From NCBI GenBank assembly GCA_038025085.1, contig CM076142.1:13891001-13955000 (forward strand): a stretch of DNA of 64,000 nucleotides, in the 5' to 3' direction. Shown piece by piece: positions 1-11,908 of the stretch. Position numbers and translations under genes: made by a program. The stretch is from Tetragonia tetragonoides. Its lineage: Eukaryota > Streptophyta > Magnoliopsida > Caryophyllales > Aizoaceae. The notes beneath the pieces are model-generated. The model saw nothing but the letters and a program-made list of their open reading frames with translations. It made no database searches and was not told the DNA's origin. Position 1 is the stretch's first letter. Each line of letters starts with the position of its first letter.

Positions 1-1817
1 CTGAAACCCTTCTTCAAAAAAAGAAGAGGAACCTGGAACCTGAATTTTGTTTGAACTTTGAAGACTGCGGGGGCTTGTGTTGTGGTTAGCATGTTCTTAG
101 AAACACAATGGGTAAAAATATTTAACTGAACAACTAGAATGAGTTATGTGATATTGTGATTACATTCATACCATTCTTGATTCCATCCTGATACCTAATT
201 TTCAATGATACACTAAAATGCCAATCTTTTCAAATTTGGTAGAATAGTATCTCTGATGTCTGTCTTGTTGTTATTGTGAGCTCCTTTAGAGTCTTGCTTT
301 GAATATTCATATATCTTTCAGTTAACCTCCCTTATTCTAATGCTACATCACCATTTTAAAGCCAAGTTCCTGTTAGGAGGGAATTAGTGATGCATCTTTA
401 GAGGAGAGAGATTGGTAGGCAGAGGGAGGGTTACAAGATTAGACATTTGATTCGCAGTTTGGTGATGTAGGATTAGAATAAAGGACTTGCCTACTAAATC
501 ACAGTAGTCTGTAATTTCAAAAGTTATCTATCAAACTCATTTAGTTTTAGTCCTCAGGATACAAAAGGTAATATATTTTGGCGACTCTCTGAATAATTTG
601 ATCAGATGCTTATTACAATAGAATTAATAGTTTGTCAGAATCCTGTTTGGGAACGCAAATGGTGAATGTTTCTGATATGCGATCAATTAGAAGTACAATA
701 GCACGCTTTAAACTTATCTTCATGTAATCTTGGTCTTGGGGTTCCCATGGCTTGAGTTATCAAAAAAGAGGGCAAAATTCCAAGTCTAAAAATTTCATTA
801 AGGTGGGCCAAGTGTATTTTTGTTCATGAAATTTGCTTGCAATTGGAAGTGGTGCCATGTCATCTCACCGAAAGTAATTTGTGAAACTTGAGTATACCTT
901 TCTGTATTTTGTCCAGACGTCAATATACCTTAGTAAATAGAATAAATACAAACCACTTGAGCTTGTCAGAGGCTAGAGATCGAAAAAGAAGGAAGGAACT
1001 GAATAGTAGGTATTTCATGGTGATGTGCGTGTACAACACAATGTCAAAACCTCCTGGAAAAAGAAATGGACAATTACATTTAGGTAAATCCTCATGACCA
1101 TCCTCAGTGCTGTTTTTAAGCATTAAATTCATTTTTTTTTTTTTTTATATATTTTTTTTCATTTTTCACATGAATTTTTCCACCGGTTTGTTGTGGTGGA
1201 TCTTGGCGGTGGATAAGAAGGCTGTGATGATTAGTTTTGGAGGAGGGGTAATGATGGTGATGATGAATGACCAGGTTGAGAATCATGTTTCATTTGGGCT
1301 GGTGTGGATGGTGGTGGTGGCTTCTTTGGAGTAACGGCCATGGTAGTGCTGGGCTTTATTTGTGATAGTGGTAAAGGCTATTTTGAAGTATTAATTAATT
1401 TAAAAAAACTAATATTCTAATTACTACTCTTCAATACTACTCATGATTCTCTTGGGGTTTGATGAACCCAAATTAATTAAGGTATTTAATATCCTTAGGG
1501 CTGTCATTAGCGGAAGATTGTCATATATGTACACGAGCATATACGTGCACTGTGACTGGGCTGCCTTAAAATCTTAATATATGTACCAATTCTAATATTA
1601 TTGGAGGAGTTAGTTTGCTGATTATATAATAAGTTTGTTAAAAAGCCTTGGAACCTATTTCCTGGTCATGTTGCCACATGTTCAAAACCACCTTGTAGGA
1701 CTGTTTTAATATTCTCGATGAACATGTCTTGTGGTCTGACCATGTTTCTAATGTTTTCAGGAGAAGCTTGCATTCGCTACAAAAGCAGAGAAAAGGTTGA
1801 AGTTGAAGGAAAAGTAG
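1..1817 (+). pseudogene. Copy A: 3' end of a cystatin/HMG-box-like paralogue (last intron and last exon)
   Basis: The last coding exon is 1761-1817, after a good acceptor (ttttcag). It reads EKLAFATKAEKRLKLKEK then TAG. This matches the last exons of copies B (7831-7914) and C (39362-39418), and it resembles the end of a plant HMG box (EKxPxVxxAEKR). Positions 1-1760 align with the last intron of copy C near 38600-39360, sharing for example the gcaacctggaacctg and gtggttagca blocks, so this is intron. The rest of the gene would lie left of the window. Whether copy A is expressed or intact cannot be told from here. Confidence 0.6.
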
Positions 1818-2640
1818 GCTGTTCTCTGAGAATGAGGTACCTGGGAATAGACACCGTTTGTAACTGAAGCAGAGAAAAGGTTGAAGGGAAAAGCTGTGCT
1901 CTATGATCGAGGTACATAGGAATCCATAATGTAGGAAGCTTGCAATGCATGGAAAGGCTGTTAGAATGGAAGACTCTTCTTCCCTGCAGGTAAGAATGTG
2001 GATACTGTGGAGCAAGAATTAGTAGTTTAGATTACAATTGCTTTCCTTTTGCCTGTTATGGGTGATGTAAGATATACTCCTAATATCATGTACAATCCAT
2101 ATATATGTGAAAGTAGGCATACAGTAGGACGGTCTCTGATCTTCTTCAGAAATTCAAAGTTGGATGTTGTGCGAAAAAAATTCTCTGACTGCGTGCGAGC
2201 ACTTGTCAATAACTGTGAATAGGAAATTGTTATGGAGAATCTCGCAAAATTAACATCAACATCATAGTTTTCACTTGTTACCGAAAATCTGAGGAACGTC
2301 GACGTGCATGTCGTGCAGTAAAGTCGATTGGCATGAAGGTGACCTGAGCTTTCATTACAATTGATCAGGCTGTAAAAAATGAGTAGCACACTATATCATT
2401 ACAACTTTTTGGGATGGATTGTATACTTTGTAACAGAAGAAATGATACTCTTTGAGATGGACTGTATACCCCCATGAATTCTGTATTAGCATCGCTAATT
2501 ATAAGTTTATAACTCCTCCACAGCCTGAAGGGCCAGGCTTGCCAAGAGCAGAGCCATCAGTAGCTATTTCCTGTGGACAAGATCTGCAGCTGTACTAATA
2601 AGAAGCTTAACATTCTGGAGCGAAGACAAGGAACTACGTG
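1818..2640 (+). other. 3' flank of copy A with a duplicated last-exon fragment
   Basis: A second piece of last-exon sequence (gaagcagagaaaaggttgaa) recurs at about 1866-1915, directly after the stop. It is followed by the block that also trails copies B and C (gaagactcttcttcc...gcaggt...gtggatac, near 1962-2005, 8022-8060 and 39470-39515). These are 3' UTR or 3'-intron sequences shared by the family. No separate gene is evident. Confidence 0.5.
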
Positions 2641-3230
2641 TACTAGTCAGAAAAAAGATGAAACAAACCAAATTACTGCCTTCATTGCTAGTACATGCGC
2701 ATCTCTAACTTAACCACTGTGCCATCTTTAATTGTACTAGTATCATTCTTGTGCGTTACATGATTTATGTACAAAATTTGTATTATAATTAGGAAAGTTC
2801 ACATTCATATTAAATGAAATAGTGAACTTGATAAACATAAAATAAAATAAAAAAAATCAAATTTGGTGTTTTTTCTTCCCAACAAAAAAAAAAAAAAAAA
2901 ACTCAGTTCGGTCCAGTTTAGTTCATGTATAGCTTTATCACTCAGATAACGTTTTATTCCGAAATAAATTAATGATGATAACTATGTCATCAGATCTCAA
3001 AGCATACTTTCAAATGAGTCCAATATTGAAAATGTTTGGATGAATTTTAAATGGTTAATGATCAAGTTAAAAAAACTAATTCAGTTTAATTTGATTTGTT
3101 TCAGGTAAATCAAACAGAATCCTAGTCTAAAATATTCGTTGTTGAACCCGAAAGTCTAACCATAATGTAACGAGGATGTCTTCACTTGCATCTCTTCTTG
3201 ACGGAGGGAAAGAAAAAAGTTTCAGAGTAG
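2641..3230. other. Intergenic; nothing recognised
   Basis: AT-rich sequence with a poly-A run near 2883-2900. No open frame or repeat structure was recognised. Confidence 0.5.
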
Positions 3231-3299
3231 GTGGACCGTAGAATTGAAGTCAGCAACTACTCAACCAAGCCCAAACCGGCAAAACCCAAACCAAAATAT

Positions 3300-3582
3300 G
3301 GGTCTCATTTCGCGCCAATTTCGCGATTGGTTAGAAAGGAGAGAGGAGAGAGGAGAGAGGAGAGAGGAGAGAGGAGAGAGAAAGAGCACATATATAACGG
3401 AAAGGGCTCAAATCATAAGATCACGATCAAAATCATATCATATACTTATTATGTTTCTATTTTTCTATTTTTCTAGTTTTTTCCGCAACGCCGCTAATCA
3501 TCGTATTTTATCTCTTCAGGTACCACTTTTCTTTCTCTCTCTGCTATATTTTAAACTAGGGTTTGCCAATTAGAAACCCTAA
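3300..3582 (+). promoter_or_regulatory. Copy B promoter/leader: E2F-like site, CCAAT, 7-bp tandem repeat, telo-box
   Basis: TTTCGCGCC at 3308-3316 fits the E2F consensus TTTSSCGC and is followed by CCAATTTCGCGATTGG. A tandem GAGAGAG/GAGAGGA repeat fills about 3338-3382. A likely 5' UTR exon ends at 3519 (TCTTCAG before gtaccact). The telo-box AAACCCTAA lies at 3574-3582. The E2F-like core and the telo-box are both conserved in copy C (15606-15617 and 16021-16029). Transcription factor binding is inferred only. Confidence 0.5.
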
Positions 3583-3966
3583 TTTTGTAGAAATTGGGTC
3601 GTTTTAATCTGGGTCTTTACTCTTATATGTAATTGAAATTGAATGAACGATAAATTGTGAATAATTTGACAATCAAACTGGTTGAAGAGGACAATCAAGG
3701 GAGGTCCTAAGAGAATCTCTGCCACTTGATAAAACCCATGTTGCTCATTAATTTTTGTCAAAATATTTTTCCCCAATTGGATAATTTACTCGAATTTCAT
3801 TTACGAAAGAAGGAACTTAATCAGGGTTCTGATTTTAGAAACCCCTTTTTAAGGTAAATGTAGAATGAAAGATAATTTTTTTTTGATCTTTGTTATAAAT
3901 GATACTCACAATTGAATTTTATTGGCATGATGGACCAGATATTTCATCATTCCAGAACGGCAAGTC

Positions 3967-6900
3967 ATGGTGGAGGAGGAAACTAAGGGTCGCCCCTCTT
4001 ATGTGGCCAAGTCACGTAACGGAACCCTCTTTGGACCGGCAAAATATCTTACTCCATGGCAACAGACCTTCCGGATTATGAACTTTTTTGAACAAGTAGC
4101 CTATCACAAGAAAGTCGCTCAAACAAGGGTACTATTACTTCCCCCCGTTTTTCCTGTTTTGATGTTTTTATTCATGTTCAATAGTTCATTTTTGTCCATA
4201 AACAGTGCTGAGATTTTACTGTATGGATAATTATGTTAAGGAGTTGTTATTGCAGCCGTTTTTTGTGCTTGCTTCTAGTAAAATGCTTGACATAGCAGTT
4301 TCCTCTCGATGTTATATCATCAAAATATGATGTTTTTCCCAGCATTGATCAATGATCATGTTATTGTGATGTAGTTTGTTAGAGCTTACTAAGTAGTTAA
4401 ACTTTGATACTAATGTGAGAGTAATGTTCTTTCAAATTTCAATCACCTGCAGGGTTTTGATGTTGATGGTTGTACCGGTTGCTTGCCTGGCCGGATTGTC
4501 CGAGTTACTCCCAGGACTAGGGAATGGAAAACGGTCAAGCTTGTCGCTGAGTACGCTGCTGTTACTCCAGGAGAAGAAGGGGTGACTACTCTAAACTTGT
4601 TTTTTTTTTTTTTTTTTTGAGAATTTGGGGCCACAAGCCCTACCAATTAAGGAAAAAGGCATGATGAAGTATCTACACAGTGCTTAAACCTATTTTTTAA
4701 CGGAAATAAATAGACGCAGGATGTCATGTGAATTCATAGATGCAGTATGTACTGTAGGCCTGTAGCTGACTGACTTGAAATTTATTCTTGGGAGGACTTC
4801 TACTATTTTGCATTTTGACTATAGTATTCCAAACTAATGAATTATGTGTATATTTTCGGTATAGTACTACTTTTGGTTATTAATGATTTGCATAACAATT
4901 TATTGCTAGGGCATACCTCTTTTCTTTAAACGTCTTCTGAAAGCCAATGGTCAGATGGTTGGAGGCGTTATGTACTACATGACCTTTTTAGCCAAAGATG
5001 AAAGTGATGGACATGTGAAAACCTACAGAGCAAAGGTGCGGCTTAAGCCTGTTAGTGGGTTGGTTGTGCATTTTGTGGAGGAAGTCGACAAAAAGAATCC
5101 AGGTAACTGTTGGCTTTCCCAAGAGAGTACCCTACTTTTGGCAAATGAAATAACATTTGATGAATAGAGTTAATACCCATGTGTCAGTTGTACTTTCGAA
5201 AGATATTCTGTTACCTCATTCGTATTTCACATCTAAAGAATGTTCTGTTTAGATAAAACTTGCAGCGTGAACTTTAATGGTACGGAAAAAACACAATTCT
5301 TTCCTAATAGCATGGACAATTATTGTAAACAATTCTGAAATTAATTCAGACCAGTGATTTCTTACCTTTGTTAACCTGTCCATGAACTAGGAAGGTTTAA
5401 ATGAATGCTTAAGTAGTAATCATGATCCCTATATAAAGGGTCTCAACCTAGTTTGTGAGATTTGCTTGTGCGCTGAGACCAGTTGTTAGCCCCTTCATCC
5501 ATATCTCAAGTGGTTTCCTTTCCTTTCAACTCTTCCTCTCATTTCTCCCTCCAATTGCTTGGTAGGTTGCTCCATGTTCGTTTCCATTACTCGCCTTGGC
5601 TTCCTGGCGCCTCCCTCTTTTCTTGGTTAGCTCTCGTCACTGACTCCTTGCCTTCAGGATTTCTGATCCTCCCCTCCATAGAGATTACCGGTGGAGAGGT
5701 TGTGGGTATAAATTCTGGTGATGCCTTACTGACTGTTGGGTTGTGGCAGGGATGAAATGTATTGGTGCTCCCTGAAATGGCTTGGTGTGGTTGTGTATGT
5801 AAAATATTTTTATTTTCTATTTACATTACTTATAAGATATACACAGTTGGAGAAGAAATCATGACTAGTGGCACTCTGCGCTTAGCTTTGGTGCTTTCCA
5901 CTTCTAGCGATATGGTTCAATGAACCAAGTACCCAACTGCCGATGGCTACTTTCGGGGTCGTAGGTTTGGTGAGATTGGTTGTGGCGTCTGAGGACATGG
6001 AAGGTGGTTTTTTTCTTTCTTTCTTGTGTGATAAATCTGAACTATTCGATTTTTGTTGTGTAATATGCACTATTTTGATTTTTACTTTGTGTCATAATGT
6101 GCATTGGGTGGGTGATTTTGGGTATCGCTGATATTCCAGCCTTTTAAATATGATGGATGGTTCTGGAATGCCGCCCCCTCTCTTATTTCACCATAAACCT
6201 CTCTCATTGGAACATGCTCTATCTCCGTTTTATTTCATTACGGAAAGAAATATATTTTAATGTTAATAATAATACCTAAGGGTCCAATTTCGAAAACAAG
6301 GTTTCTTCACAACCAATAAAAGAGAAATTAGTAAATAAAGCCTCTTGATACCACTGTAATCTACGCCTATCAACAGTCGCGGAAGGCAGATATATATATA
6401 TTGAAGAGAAGGATGGCAAGAAAACTGTTGTTCCTAGCAGAGAAATATCGGAAAAGAAGGCAGATTTGGAGAAGGGGAAAAAGAGAGTTGCTTCTGAGGC
6501 CAAGGCGTGCAGCAGGGCACGTGGCAGCTCATCTTCAAAAGATAGCCTGATTTCTGATGGCGACATAGATAACATGGAGGCTGACATTTGAGCAGTTTAT
6601 GGGTAAGTTCTCTCCATCTTTTCGTCCTCATTTCTATATAAATGCCTTTGCGGAGTGACAAAAACTTCGAGAGTGGATTTCCTGCTGCTGAGTGCTGACT
6701 GGAGTGTTTTTTTTTTTTTTCAGACCCAAGCATGGCAAACTGCTTGCCAATGGTTTCATCAGGTTATTGTACGGAATCATTTCTCTAAACCCAACTCTCT
6801 CTTTTACTATCCCTTGTTGGGAATAATTCTTAATAGTATTTTTCACCTGATCTTATAGGAAAGACATCAGGATTCAGAACCCTAGCTGGACATATGCCAG

Positions 6901-7914
6901 AGTATGTTGTGTTATACCTGCTGATATAAGACATTCTTATGGTTTGTTACTAGTTCTTTAAAATTATATCTCATGTGTCTAATCAGGCTAGAAGAGCTGC
7001 TTCAAGAAAGTGGAGGTCACTATATTATCCTGTAAGTACTCTTATGCTGTCTGTTTACAACAAAAATAATTTAGTTGGAAACACAGAGATTTGTTTAAAA
7101 CATGGAAGTGAAGCAGATATAGCTTTTGGGCAGGTTAGATTGCCTACTTTTAAATAAGAACTCACTTCACCCTATCAGTGGATTTTGCTTGGGCGAAAAG
7201 GGGGTATGTTTTTAGCCTCAACTAATGTACATATGGATGTTCTGACAGAACAAACTTCAAGTTGTGTCTTTATCCAAGGGCATCTTCCAGTTTTTATGGG
7301 AAATGAAACCTGACTGAGGTTCAGAAGGCTAATAATGTTTGCTTAGGTGCTTTAGATGAAATGATACTATGCTAGTCAACCATCATAGTTGTCAGGACCT
7401 AATTAGTGGTATACTGGTATTCAGTGAATGGGGTGTGGTATTTCGTGAACTCCTTTTATTTTGCAATATGTAGGGTTTAGAAAGTTTAAAATTAGTTATA
7501 TCTTCACTGCTACGCGAGTCATTGTTAACTGTCTGGTGGTTTCAAGGTCACTCTCGAAGTTTAAAATTAGGTATTTCGTGAATGCCAATTGGCCCGCCTT
7601 GAAATCTTTTAATTTAAGCTTGGACTAATTTGTTGTTCGAATAAGTTTGTTGATTAGTGACTGATGGAGTAAACATAGTTGGATAAAGATCAAAGCAGTG
7701 TAAGTTTTTGAAAGGCTAGTGGGTCTAGTTTCTGGCCAAGTTACCTCAAATTCACAATCCTTTGAAACGGCTGCTCAAATTTGGATGAACAATGTCTTCT
7801 GTGGTCTAACTATGGTTTTATTGCATTCAGGAGAAGCTTCCATTTGTAAAGAAAGCAGAGAAAAGGTTAAAGGAAAAGCTGTGCTCTGAGAATGAGGTAC
7901 ATCGGAACAGATAA
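3967..7914 (+). CDS. Copy B: cystatin-like protein with HMG-box-like tail behind an in-frame TGA
   Basis: Spliced model: 3967-4128, 4453-4581, 4910-5102, 6386-6602, 6724-6768, 6859-6901, 6987-7031, 7831-7914. Every junction has GT/AG and matching phase. The start is ATG 3967 in an exon opening at 3956 after a cattccag acceptor. Exon 2 begins GFDVDGCTGCLPG. Exon 3 holds the phytocystatin-like core GQMVGGVMYY (QxVxG motif), then TYRAKVRLKP. The 6386 exon is a Lys/Ser/Glu-rich linker. The last four exons read like a diverged plant HMG box (KHGKLLANGF, IQNPSWTYA, RAASRKWRSL, EKLPFVKKAEKR). A TGA at 6589-6591 would end the protein at about 229 aa, before these exons, although the frame reopens for 75 codons. 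Cystatins inhibit papain-type proteases and HMG boxes bend DNA; the function of the combination is unknown. It may be a truncated active gene or a young pseudogene. Confidence 0.55.
5168..6385 (+). other. Large intron of copy B
   Basis: Matches the copy C intron before and after its Copia insertion; gtgataaatctga near 6028 pairs with gatgataaatctaga near 33113. A 90-codon frame at 5483-5755 has no recognised homology and no conserved counterpart in copy C, so it is not called. Confidence 0.5.
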
Positions 7915-8890
7915 TGTAGACACCTGACAACCAGTGGCGTATGCTTCCCTTAACACTTGTGGCATATGCATCCTTTGCCATTTGTGGCGTATGCTTCAAT
8001 TGCTTGAAAGGGCTGTCACGGTGGAAGATTCTTCTTCCATGCAGGTGGGAATGTGGATACTTGTGGATCACAAATTAGTAGTTTAGAACACAGTTGCTTT
8101 TGCTTTGCACGTTATGGATGGTGTAAGATATTTTATCATGGGCAATCCCTATCTGTGTAACAATGTACAGTAGGAGGGTCTCTGATCTCCTTCAGAAATT
8201 TATTTTAGTGCTGTGCGAACAATTTCTCTGACTGCGAGCAATTGTCAGTAACTATGGAAAAGAAACAGCTATGGAGAATCAAGCAAAATTAACATCATCA
8301 TCATAGTTTTTCACTTGTTATCAAAATTTGAGGCTATATTTAGTAAAGTCGACTGGCATGAAGGTAATCCGTTTTTGTGTAAAATGATGATGCCCAACTT
8401 CTTCAGTCATTCTTTTAAACACTAGCTCTGATGTTTACTGCTGTTTAATAGAAACTAACAAAGAAGAAAGCCAGAGCTTTCATTACAAATGATCAGGCTG
8501 GTAACAATGAGAGAGCAGCAAAACTATAATATTGCAACTTTTTGCTATGGATTATATACTGATAAAAGAAGAAATGATCAAAAGTAAAAGCGAAAACCTG
8601 TTGAAAGAAGATCATCTATTCGTATTTTAGTTAATATCAGTTTCTACATATAATTACATCAGCTGCTCAAAGAAAATCCTTCTGTTACAGCAATTAGATT
8701 GGTGTATATTCAGCTATCAGCAGGATAGCATGATCTAAATGGTATCGACATCGACATGTATAGCTAGAGCATAGCTAAAGTAAATGCCAGAAGTATAGCT
8801 GCAAGTATATATCAAAATCATTGGTAAGGATAGTTGGTTATGTGCCATTCTCTTCTATCGCCAACCTTACTTCTGATCTTGAAATCCCAA
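7915..8890 (+). other. 3' UTR-like and downstream sequence of copy B
   Basis: Contains three near-copies of a short block, gtggcgtatgcttcc, near 7933, 7962 and 7984. It then has the family 3' block (8022-8060) and sequence paralogous to 2100-2370 of copy A. No coding potential recognised. Confidence 0.45.
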
Positions 8891-8905
8891 AGTTTACCTC
8901 TACAA

Positions 8906-9022
8906 TCAGCATACTTGGTCGATCCTCCTTGTGTCATCGAGTGCTATTAATCCAGTCAAGAGTGTCATCAACACCACTCCAAAGCTCAGGACATCAACCT
9001 TAGTTACGATGTTCTGATCTGT
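8906..9022 (-). pseudogene. Fragment of a TMK-type receptor-like kinase domain
   Basis: On the minus strand the frame reads TDQNIVTKVDVLSFGVVLM, then LLTGLIALDD. This matches subdomain IX of plant receptor-like kinases (TKVDVYSFGVVLMELxTGRKALDE), closest to the TMK group. Only about 38 residues are kinase-like. No ATP-binding loop, HRD or DFG is found nearby, so it is a gene fragment. Confidence 0.6.
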
Positions 9023-9317
9023 TACTGGAATGCAGACATGAATTTCATGCTCGAGCTGGATACTACTAGATGTCAATATAGCATTAGTCTCCTCGTGAGA
9101 ACCTTCTGCTGTTGCTTGAACCTGATGGATTTCAGCTCTTCTTGGCTCGCGCTCAATGACATGTGACATCAAAACAAAGCAAGATATTCAGTTGCGCACT
9201 AGGATACATCAGTATGATAAGGGATAGCTACATACATTTTGTAATTCAGATAGGCCAGGGCAGTATCAACATCAACATTACCCCAGTGCCTCCAAAGAGG
9301 CTCCCACCTAGGCGGGG

Positions 9318-9341
9318 GCGGGGGGGGTGGGGGGGGGGGGT
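9318..9341. repeat. Poly-G tract
   Basis: Runs of 6-11 G separated by single T bases. It is one of several long G or C homopolymers in the window (about 41459, 41934, 44372, 56504, 58577, 59854). Confidence 0.8.
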
Positions 9342-9559
9342 CGGATGTATACAGCCTTAACCCTGTGAGAACAGAGAGGCTGTTTCCCTTTACCAGATAA
9401 AATACCTAAATGCAACATGGAGTACAAAATGCAGCACAGAACTAAGACAGAAGATAAGCAGTTGAGCTACGAAGAACCCAGTTACTCATTTAGTTTCAAC
9501 TTATGGTACTGTAGAATATAGATAACACAACACACATTAACCCACCACATAAGCAAAAT

Positions 9560-10450
9560 CAAACCTTCGATGGTAACTTACATTTCCAATTAAAAAAAAA
9601 AAAAAAACACAAAAATCTCTTAAAATCACAACAGTTCATGATCAATAATGGATACAATTTCCCTAATTATCAAATATCTATCATTATTCAATCAAACCCA
9701 TCAAAACATTTAAGAAGTCAGTTAGTTATTTATACCTGATCATAATCGTCAACATAACATCATTCTCAACAATGTAAATAAAAACCAGATGAGAAAATTT
9801 CAGATCAAACATTTTAAAAAATAAAAATACCCAGATGATTAAACAATAAAAATAAAACATACCCAGATAAAATTTTAAGCAATAGATCAATTTTATCACC
9901 ATGGTCCATGATGATCAGTAGATCATCTCATTGAAATCAAACCTTTGACGGTAACTTACATATCCAATTCAAAAAAAACCAACAAGAAATTTCTTAAAAT
10001 CATAACAGTTCATGATCAATAATGGAAACAATTTCCCTAATTATCATATATCTATCATTATTCAATCAAACCCATCAAAAAAAACATTTCAGAATTCAGT
10101 TTATACCTAATCATAATCGTCAACATAATATCATTCTCAACAATGTAAAATAAAGCAGATCAAAAAAATGTCAGATCAAACAATTAAAAAAAAAACCCAG
10201 ATGATTGAACAATAAAAATAAAACATACCCAGAAAAAGTTTCAAAGAATTGAACCCATCAAAAAACATTTAAGAATTCAGTTTATATCTAATCATAATCG
10301 TCAACATAATATCATCCTCAACAATGTAAAATAAAGCATATGAAAAAAATTTCAGATCAAACATTAAAAAAAAACCCAGATGATTAAACAATAAAAATAA
10401 AACATACCCAGATGAAATTTCAAGGAATTGATCAATTTTTATCACCATGA
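9560..10450. repeat. Degenerate tandem repeats, probably inside an intron
   Basis: A block opening with atcaaacctt...ggtaacttacat recurs at about 9561 and 9938 (period about 378 bp). A shorter unit (cagtttata..taatcataatcgtcaacata) recurs again at about 10097 and 10277. Their poly-A and AATAAAAATAAAACATACCCAG pieces recur with them. They lie just downstream, on the minus strand, of the first exon at 10489-10662, so intron expansion is likely. Confidence 0.6.
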
Positions 10451-10488
10451 TGATCAGTAGATCATCTCATTGACATCAAAATTCGCAC

Positions 10489-10662
10489 CTTTCTCTGTCT
10501 TTCCTGTTCCAAAGCATCAGGAGTGTTGTCTAATTTCTTCTTCTCCACCACCCAACATTCACTCAGTTTATCAATTGATTTCAGTAACGCTTTCAATTTC
10601 CTTTTTTTCTCTCTCTCCTTAATTTCATTCACCTCTTGCTTATTCATCAAGATGATTGCCAT
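10489..10662 (-). CDS. First coding exon of an unidentified basic, coiled-coil-like gene
   Basis: ATG 10662 has a strong context (accATGGc). The exon encodes 58 residues, MAIILMNKQEVNEIKERE at the start and then Lys/Glu-rich helical sequence with a WVVEKKK stretch. It ends at a donor, AAAG before GTGCGAAT. Reading through the donor adds only eight residues before a stop. A GA-rich leader and (GA)n at about 10768-10791 lie upstream on this strand. I do not recognise the family, and no following exon was identified beyond the repeat-rich intron. It could be a truncated gene. Confidence 0.4.
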
Positions 10663-11262
10663 GGTTTTTTTCACGTCTTGCTGAAAATTACAGAGAAAGC
10701 GAAACGTTTTTTTAACCTCTTGAGAGTTCAGACGCTTTAACTACTTGAGACGAGAGAAACTCTGAGAGAGAGAGAGAGAGAGAGAGAGAGTGCGGGAAAA
10801 GTATTTTTGATTTTTGATTGGAAATTGGGGTTTAGTTTTTTGCCGGGTCCTGGCTCTGCTGTGTGCCTGAAATTTCGATTACAGACGGTAAGTAAAACTA
10901 TCAAGGAATAGGATGGTGGTTTAATGGTTCCAATTTTATTTTTAAATGGTTTGGTAAGGTAAGGTTTTGGGTTTAAATTCTCATTTTTTTTTTTATGTTT
11001 TGTGTCTGTTCAGCTAGTCGGATATATTTGATATTAAACACGATAGTCCAAATATGATGTAGCGGGGATCTCTCGGTCAATCATTCACTTGCACCGTCTT
11101 TTTTATTAACAAAAAAAATGGTAAGTAGAACCACAAGGAAAATGGGACTTAAACCCATGTAATATACTTGTAATGAAACCCAACTTTGAATAAGTAATCT
11201 CTAATTCTAAAGTTCAACATGTAATGACAAGTTACTGATATGTCTTTGTTGTTTGTCACTAA
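10663..11262. other. Leader/promoter side of the 10489-10662 exon, then unannotated sequence
   Basis: Holds the (GA)n tract at about 10768-10791 and T/A-rich DNA. No further structure was recognised up to the MITE at 11263. Confidence 0.4.
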
Positions 11263-11439
11263 GGCCCTGTTCTTTTCGTCGATTCCATGCTGTATTCCGT
11301 TCCGTTCCGCGCCGTATTCTGTACTTCATTTTGTCTCACATATTTTTGAATTATCCGCACCGCGCCGTTCCGTTCCGTTCAATTCCAATCCGTTCCGTTC
11401 CTCACCGTCCGGCACCATTCCGTTAAAGAGAACAGGACC
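11263..11439. mobile_element. PIF/Harbinger-like MITE, 177 bp
   Basis: The terminal inverted repeats are GGCCCTGTTCTTTTCG at the left and, as reverse complement, GGTCCTGTTCTCTTTAACG at the right. The 3-bp target duplication TAA lies at 11260-11262 and 11440-11442. The interior is rich in repeated GTTCC/GTTCCG units. No transposase is encoded. Confidence 0.75.
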
Positions 11440-11908
11440 TAAAAATCTCATTTATGTAGCGACTACGGTTACAGTTGTAGAACAAGCATGTCTCTTAATG
11501 GAGTCTACTAATTGATCATAATAGCGGGATCAAATAAGACTTCACTTATATATGAGCATAGAGGTGATGTTGTTTCAACAAGAAGTAGATATGGGTATCT
11601 TCTTGTAAATGCTCATGAAAAAGGGATGTAGCACATGGCCATAGTGCTTATATATTTTAATCCATAAACGATAATAACAAGTTCTATGTGCATTATTTTT
11701 GTACACTAAACATTAGAAGTTTTAGTTCAATCTTCGGATACCGTTGACTTTGTTAGTGTTACTTAATATATATGCTAAAGTAAAAGTTCAAATTAAGAGA
11801 TACTTTCATTATGTATAAAATTTATTTATTTGAGAGACAACTACTTATTGTCATTCACAAATTAGTGGGGGGATTGTTGGGGAGTTTGTAAGTTGTAACT
11901 GATAATAA

